A stretch of DNA of 44,908 bases from Clostridiales bacterium (GTDB taxonomy: Bacteria > Bacillota > Clostridia > Oscillospirales > Oscillospiraceae), in the NCBI GenBank assembly GCA_004556345.1, contig SFHQ01000023.1:1-44908 (forward strand). The letters run 5' to 3'. Below, in pieces: positions 40,958-44,908 of this stretch (the stretch's first letter is position 1; each line of letters starts with the position of its first letter). The position numbers were made by a program, and so were the translations under genes. The notes beneath the pieces were generated by a model. It made no database searches. It was not told the origin of the DNA and saw nothing but the letters and a program-made list of their open reading frames with translations.

Positions 40958-41772
40958 GAAAATTATTGAAACAAGAGTTTCGGGCTACGGCACGGGTGAT
41001 GCTGCCGCTGTATCTTGTGACGTTTGTGCTGGCCTTGGCGGTCCGGCTGGTGCTGCTTTTGAGCCAGAACCAGGTCCTGCTGGACAGCGTCGGCGGGCGA
41101 ACGCTGCGGGCCATCCTCCTGGGTGTTTCCGTGACGGCGTTTGTTGTCGCTACCATCGCCACGTTCCTGGCGGCGCTGATCCAGGCGGTGCTTCGCTTCC
41201 GCAGCAACCTGCTGGGGGACGAGGGGTATGTGATGTTCACCCTGCCTGTCTCCACCCATCAGCTGGTGTGGGCCAAGCTCATCACCTCGGTCGTCTGGTT
41301 TTTGGGGGCGGCAGTCATCGATGTGCTGGCGCTGCTGGCCCTGGTGGTGAATCTGGGGATGTTCCAGGAGTTTGGGCGGTTTGTGATCGAAGTGAAGGAA
41401 CAGCTCACAGCCTATCTGGTCGGCAACGGCATTGCCTTCCTGGTGGAGCTGGCCCTGCTGTTCGTGGTGGGCTGCCTGGTCCTGTGCCTGAATTTTTACG
41501 CCCCCCTGGCCATCGGGCACAGCTTTGCGCGGCATAAACTGCTCTGGTCCGTGGTGTTCTTCTTCGCCATCCAGATCGTCATCCAGATCATCGGCGGCGT
41601 TTTTGGCCTCATCGCCTTGCCCCACCTGTGGAGCGTGAACTTTAACTTTATGACAGCCGCCGCAGCCGCCCACGCGATGATGTGGAGCAGCATCCTTGTG
41701 ACGGCGATCTACGGAGCCATTCTGTATGGGGTCACGCTGTACATGCTGAGAAAACGACTGAACTTAGAGTAA
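40951..41772 (+). CDS. ABC-2 type permease
   Basis: A 273-residue membrane protein with about six helices (MLPLYLVTFVLALAVRLVLL; LALLFVVGCLVLCLNFYAPL; FFAIQIVIQIIGGVFGLIAL). It starts MLRKLLKQEFRATAR, and LLGDEGYVMFTLPVSTHQLV is the usual permease loop of these cassettes. It ends the GntR-ATPase-permease operon. The ATG has only a moderate ribosome site (GGAGG, about 10 bases away), and it overlaps the ATPase gene, so translational coupling is likely. It probably forms a homodimer with two ATPase chains. Confidence 0.9.
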   Translation: MLRKLLKQEFRATARVMLPLYLVTFVLALAVRLVLLLSQNQVLLDSVGGRTLRAILLGVSVTAFVVATIATFLAALIQAVLRFRSNLLGDEGYVMFTLPVSTHQLVWAKLITSVVWFLGAAVIDVLALLALVVNLGMFQEFGRFVIEVKEQLTAYLVGNGIAFLVELALLFVVGCLVLCLNFYAPLAIGHSFARHKLLWSVVFFFAIQIVIQIIGGVFGLIALPHLWSVNFNFMTAAAAAHAMMWSSILVTAIYGAILYGVTLYMLRKRLNLE

Positions 41773-41789
41773 TGAAGTAATGAAACGAA

Positions 41790-41825
41790 ACCGGCGGTTG
41801 TTCTTGGAAGAGAGCAACCGCCGGT
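41790..41825 (+). terminator. Hairpin after the ABC permease
   Basis: A perfect 11-bp stem, ACCGGCGGTTG (41790-41800) with CAACCGCCGGT (41815-41825). No T run follows, so its efficiency is uncertain. Confidence 0.55.
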
Positions 41826-41864
41826 CGTGCCATTCAAACAAAAATCAGGAAATGAGAAAAATCT

Positions 41865-41893
41865 TGTAAGAAAATGGCGGGTCAAAGCATCTT
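41865..41893 (+). promoter_or_regulatory. Putative ECF-type promoter of the sigma operon
   Basis: TGTAAG (41865-41870), a 17-base spacer and CATCTT (41888-41893), near the TGTAAC...CGTCTT style of ECF promoters. It may be autoregulated by the sigma factor downstream. Confidence 0.4.
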
Positions 41894-41943
41894 ACTAAGT
41901 AGAAGGGGTAAAAACGGAGCTGCTTTTGGAGGTGAACGCTCAG

Positions 41944-42459
41944 ATGGCCAATGTTTCCTCGGAACAAGAGAACATCCAAACGTTTTACCGGGAGCAGAAT
42001 GAGCTGCTGTTTCGCTACGCCATGCTGCTCACCGGAGACCGGCACCAGGCAGAGGAGGCCTTGCAGACCGCTTGGTGCCAGTGCCTGACCTATCGGGAGA
42101 CGTTCTTTCGTGTGCCGGAAGAAAAACGTCCGGCCTGGATGCGGACGGTGGTGCGTCATGCTGTCTACGCGCAGTATCAGAAAACACGCCACCTCGTCCC
42201 CTTAGACCCGGCATGGGATGGACCGGCACCGGAACAGGGAAGCGTGGAAGAGATTTACGAGATCATTCGCTCCATGCCGGTGAAGTACCGCGTTGCTTTG
42301 GAATTGAAGTTTGTTTTGGAGTGGAGGGAAGAGAAGATCGCCGAGAAGCTGGGAATATCTCTTGGAGCGACCTATACCAGAATATCCCGTGGGCGGCGGC
42401 TTCTCCAGGAGCGACTGATTCGGGAGGGCTATGCAGATGGATACCGATGCAAAAAATAA
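41944..42459 (+). CDS. ECF-type RNA polymerase sigma factor
   Basis: A 171-residue sigma factor. Region 2 is at about 10-85 (FRYAMLLTGDRHQAEEALQTA; WMRTVVRHAVYAQYQK) and region 4 at about 100-165 (MPVKYRVALELKFVLEWREE; LGISLGATYTRISRGRRLL). The in-frame TTG at 41926 is excluded because GGAGGTG lies nine bases before the ATG at 41944. The next gene overlaps it by 29 bases and encodes a membrane protein that fits an anti-sigma factor. It is likely a sensor-released envelope stress regulator. Confidence 0.85.
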   Translation: MANVSSEQENIQTFYREQNELLFRYAMLLTGDRHQAEEALQTAWCQCLTYRETFFRVPEEKRPAWMRTVVRHAVYAQYQKTRHLVPLDPAWDGPAPEQGSVEEIYEIIRSMPVKYRVALELKFVLEWREEKIAEKLGISLGATYTRISRGRRLLQERLIREGYADGYRCKK

Positions 42460-43126
42460 GCGGCAGAACGAGAAAACGGAGGACGAACTGATTCGTCACC
42501 TTTTATTGCAGGCAGAAGCGGAGGAGTACCGGCAGGTCTTAGCGAAAGCGCCACCTGCGCCGCGGCATAGCCGGGCCTACCGCCGCTGGGAGAAACGGTT
42601 TCTGCGCGACCCATTTTCTGTTCTGGAGGAACCGGGCGGATCACGCCGCCTATCGTTCCCGAAGCCTTTCCGGACGGCGGCAAGTCTCCTGCTGGTCCTT
42701 GTCTGTGCTTTCGTGCTGATGCTGGGGATGAATCCAGAGGCACGGGCCGTTGTGGCGGAAAAACTGGGGTTTGTCTCCCAGATGGAAACGCCGGGGATCA
42801 ACGTCACAGTCCAGCTCAGCGGGAGAGGCGGCTCGGTCTATACCAGTGAACGGTTTCGTTGTGATAAGACCAATGGGGACACCCTCTATTATGCCTTTGA
42901 AAATCATGGAGACGAGGCGTGTACACTTCGGTTGTATCAGGTCGGCATTTTCCAGACCAAAAGTGTCGGTGAGGTCGTGACGATCCAGCCGGGGGAGAAC
43001 AGCTTTGGGATATACAAAGGATTAACAGGCAACGCCTATTTTCTCCGCGTCAGCTCTGCCATGGGCGGAAAAATCAACGGCACCTTGCAGACGGCACAGG
43101 GAGCGCTGGAAGAAGGGCAGAACTAG
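42431..43126 (+). CDS. Probable membrane anti-sigma factor
   Basis: A 231-residue protein. A basic cytoplasmic start contains RHSRAYRRWEKRFLRD (about 46-60), one helix follows at about 82-100 (TAASLLLVLVCAFVLMLGM), and an extracytoplasmic domain of about 130 residues is beta-rich (INVTVQLSGRGGSVYTSERF). This single-pass topology, and the 29-base overlap with a sigma gene, fit a membrane anti-sigma factor of the kind found with ECF genes in Clostridia. It lacks the classical zinc-bound HxxxCxxC anti-sigma motif, so the mode of sigma binding is unknown. The ATG follows GGGAGGG. Confidence 0.7.
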   Translation: MQMDTDAKNKRQNEKTEDELIRHLLLQAEAEEYRQVLAKAPPAPRHSRAYRRWEKRFLRDPFSVLEEPGGSRRLSFPKPFRTAASLLLVLVCAFVLMLGMNPEARAVVAEKLGFVSQMETPGINVTVQLSGRGGSVYTSERFRCDKTNGDTLYYAFENHGDEACTLRLYQVGIFQTKSVGEVVTIQPGENSFGIYKGLTGNAYFLRVSSAMGGKINGTLQTAQGALEEGQN

Positions 43127-43137
43127 AGCGATGAGAA

Positions 43138-43166
43138 GGGGGCTGACTCTTTGTGAGACAGCCCCC
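43138..43166. terminator. Terminator after the anti-sigma gene
   Basis: GGGGGCTG (43138-43145) with CAGCCCCC (43159-43166), extended by CTC/GAG inside. A T-rich stretch follows on the plus strand after a short gap, and it may serve the convergent LRR gene too. Confidence 0.7.
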
Positions 43167-43239
43167 TCGCAATAGAATAGTTTATTTTTTCCCCTGCCTA
43201 GTTGACAGGGGACGCTTTATGCCGTCTTGTCCATGTTGT

Positions 43240-44908
43240 TTACTTCATCGCGCGGTAGAGGAACGTCACGATCTGCGCTCTTGTGCAGGTGTTATTGGAG
43301 CCGAACAGACCGTTGCCGATGCCGCCGGTGATGCCATTCTTCTCTGCCCAGGTCACTGCTGCTGCGTAGTAAGCGTCGGGTGGCACATCGGTGAAGGGTG
43401 CGTTGCCGCTGACAGCGGGGTTGCCCTTGGCACGCCACAGGAAGGTGACAATCTGCGCACGGGTGCAGGAGTCGTTGGGGCTGAACGTGAGGTAGCTGGT
43501 GCCCTCGGTAATGCCCTGCTCTATGGCCCACAGGACAGCATTCCAGTAGTAGCTGCCAACGGGAACGTCGGGAAAGGGCATGAGCTTGGTCTTGGGGACC
43601 GGAGAACCGGCTGCACGCCAGAGGAAGGTGACCGCCTGCGCACGGGTGCAGGTGCCGTTCGGATCGAAGGTAGTGGCGTTCGTGCCGCTGGTGATGCCTT
43701 TGCCGACCGCCCAGACAACGGCGTCCTCGTAGTAAGCGCCCGCGGGAACGTCGAGGAAGGGGTGCTTGCTGATAGGAGCATCCTTCTCGAAGACCGCCTG
43801 GACCTCGACATCCTCAGCAGGCATGGTGAACTTGTTGTCGGTGATGGTCACGCCGCCCAGAATCACCCGCCACGCCTTGAAGTGGTAGCCGGCGTTCGGC
43901 GTGGCGGTCAGGGTGATCGCCGTGTCGGCAGCTGCCTTGGCAGGAGACGCAAATGCTTTGCCGTTGCCGTCGTTGAGGACGGAAACGTCATACTGGATCG
44001 GTACCATGATCTCGTCCGCCTCGAAGACCGCCTTGACCTTTACCTCGCCCGCAGGCATGGGGAAGGTCGTGGTGCTGTTTGTCGCGTTGGCAAAGGTCAC
44101 TGCCTCGCTGCCGGACTCCACTTCCCAACGGGCAAAGTGCATGTTGGCAGCGGGCGCATCAGCGGTCAGCGTGACAACGCTACCTTCCGCAGCCTTGGCA
44201 AGGTTGGCAATACCACCTGTGACAGAAATGGCATACTTTGTTACCGGGGTCGTGCCTCCCTTCACGTTCAGTTTGCACGACATGAGATACTTCGCAGCCG
44301 TGTTTCCTGACTTGGTCTGATAGTCGTAGGTGACCTCTGTTGCGTCCGCGTCCACCGTCAGGATACCGGCCGCATCTACGGTGCCGCCGATCCAGTTTTT
44401 TGTTCTGCTGGGATCAAAGGAACCCGGCAGTGTTTTCATGTCAAAGGTCTCTCCGGCGTTCAGAACACCCTTATGATAAAATTGGTTTTCCAAATAAAGG
44501 ATTTTCTCGCCTATCTTTTTGTTCGCATCAAGATCCAGCGAGGTCAACCCGTTTTTTCGGCAGGACAAGATTTCCAATTCGGGGTTCTTCCTCAAATCCA
44601 ACAAAGTCAGACTGTTGTAATCGCAGGACAGATCTTCCAATTTGGGGTTATTGCTCACATCCAATACAGCGAGAAGGTTTGACGAGCATTCCAACTTTAT
44701 CAGATTTGTATTCTTGCTCACATCCAGTGTGGTCAATTGGTTAGACGAGCAGGACAGCTTTTTTAGTGCCGTGCAACCACTCACATTCAGCTGCTTCAAT
44801 TCATTGATCGAGCAATCCAGGGACTCCAGCGCCGTGTTCTGGCTCAAATCCAGTTCGGTCAACTTCGTGCGACGGTTTGCAAAACCGCTGCAATTCAACA
44901 CTTTCAAT
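43240..44908 (-). CDS. Leucine-rich-repeat SLH surface protein, N terminus outside window
   Basis: At least 555 residues are visible. The first visible codons are in frame with no plausible start, so the gene continues beyond the window. Seven or so LRR units (pattern LDVSKNTNLIKLECSSNLL) fill the first 130 residues. Two InlB B-repeat-like domains follow (about 225-300 and 305-375; GYHFKAWRVILGG, FTMPAEDVEVQAVF). Three SLH repeats end the chain (about 382-555). The SLH part closely resembles that of the giant protein at 15689 (both end TRAQ/IRAQIVTFLYR). LRR surface proteins commonly bind host or partner ligands, so an adhesin is likely. Confidence 0.88.
   Translation of the reverse strand, partial: LKVLNCSGFANRRTKLTELDLSQNTALESLDCSINELKQLNVSGCTALKKLSCSSNQLTTLDVSKNTNLIKLECSSNLLAVLDVSNNPKLEDLSCDYNSLTLLDLRKNPELEILSCRKNGLTSLDLDANKKIGEKILYLENQFYHKGVLNAGETFDMKTLPGSFDPSRTKNWIGGTVDAAGILTVDADATEVTYDYQTKSGNTAAKYLMSCKLNVKGGTTPVTKYAISVTGGIANLAKAAEGSVVTLTADAPAANMHFARWEVESGSEAVTFANATNSTTTFPMPAGEVKVKAVFEADEIMVPIQYDVSVLNDGNGKAFASPAKAAADTAITLTATPNAGYHFKAWRVILGGVTITDNKFTMPAEDVEVQAVFEKDAPISKHPFLDVPAGAYYEDAVVWAVGKGITSGTNATTFDPNGTCTRAQAVTFLWRAAGSPVPKTKLMPFPDVPVGSYYWNAVLWAIEQGITEGTSYLTFSPNDSCTRAQIVTFLWRAKGNPAVSGNAPFTDVPPDAYYAAAVTWAEKNGITGGIGNGLFGSNNTCTRAQIVTFLYRAMK

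Overview
The window (about 45 kb) is GC-rich and densely coded. It reads as a Gram-positive gut anaerobe of the Clostridia, most like Oscillospiraceae (Flavonifractor/Lawsonibacter/Oscillibacter type). That placement is inferred from strong AGGAGG ribosome sites, five S-layer-homology (SLH) surface proteins, many small zinc-ribbon proteins, LTA-synthase and VanZ-like envelope proteins, and GntR(YtrA)-ABC cassettes. No marker gene fixes the species.

Layout. 1-2.0 kb: the AT-rich tail of an unrecognised protein, an HD phosphohydrolase and a solo sigma factor. 2.0-9.8 kb (minus): a run of envelope and zinc-ribbon genes (lipoprotein, double-TPM protein, zinc-ribbon membrane protein, second lipoprotein, DUF4428-like protein, small membrane protein) headed by an SPFH/zinc-ribbon gene that is frameshifted. 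9.9-23.9 kb: the most unusual block. Two paralogous two-gene modules, each an orphan ABC-type solute-binding lipoprotein followed by a membrane-anchored LuxR-type regulator with an extracytoplasmic sensor, lie on opposite strands. Between and beside them are two large SLH surface proteins, three small zinc-ribbon proteins and a receiver-like protein, several joined by ATGA stop/start overlaps. No ABC permease or ATPase accompanies the binding proteins, so a sensing role is more likely than transport.

23.9-30.4 kb: a TetR gene with a clear promoter and operator, a possible 48-residue membrane peptide beside a second copy of that operator, an AT-rich AAA/DUF4143 ATPase next to tRNA-Arg(CCU), a GntR-ABC efflux-type cassette, a 256-bp MITE-like inverted-repeat element with perfect 26-bp ends, and an overlapping VbhA-like antitoxin / Fic / TIGR04076 operon. 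30.4-39.7 kb: typA, then an operon of LTA-synthase-like sulfatase, an unknown protein and an SLH-anchored 5'-nucleotidase. A VanZ-like protein is divergent from that operon, and a small SLH protein follows.

39.7-44.9 kb: a second GntR-ABC cassette, an ECF sigma factor with a probable membrane anti-sigma factor, and a leucine-rich-repeat SLH protein cut by the window end. Overall the window is devoted to cell-surface display, envelope sensing and regulation. Promoters and terminators were read by eye. Protein families were assigned from remembered motifs without any database search.
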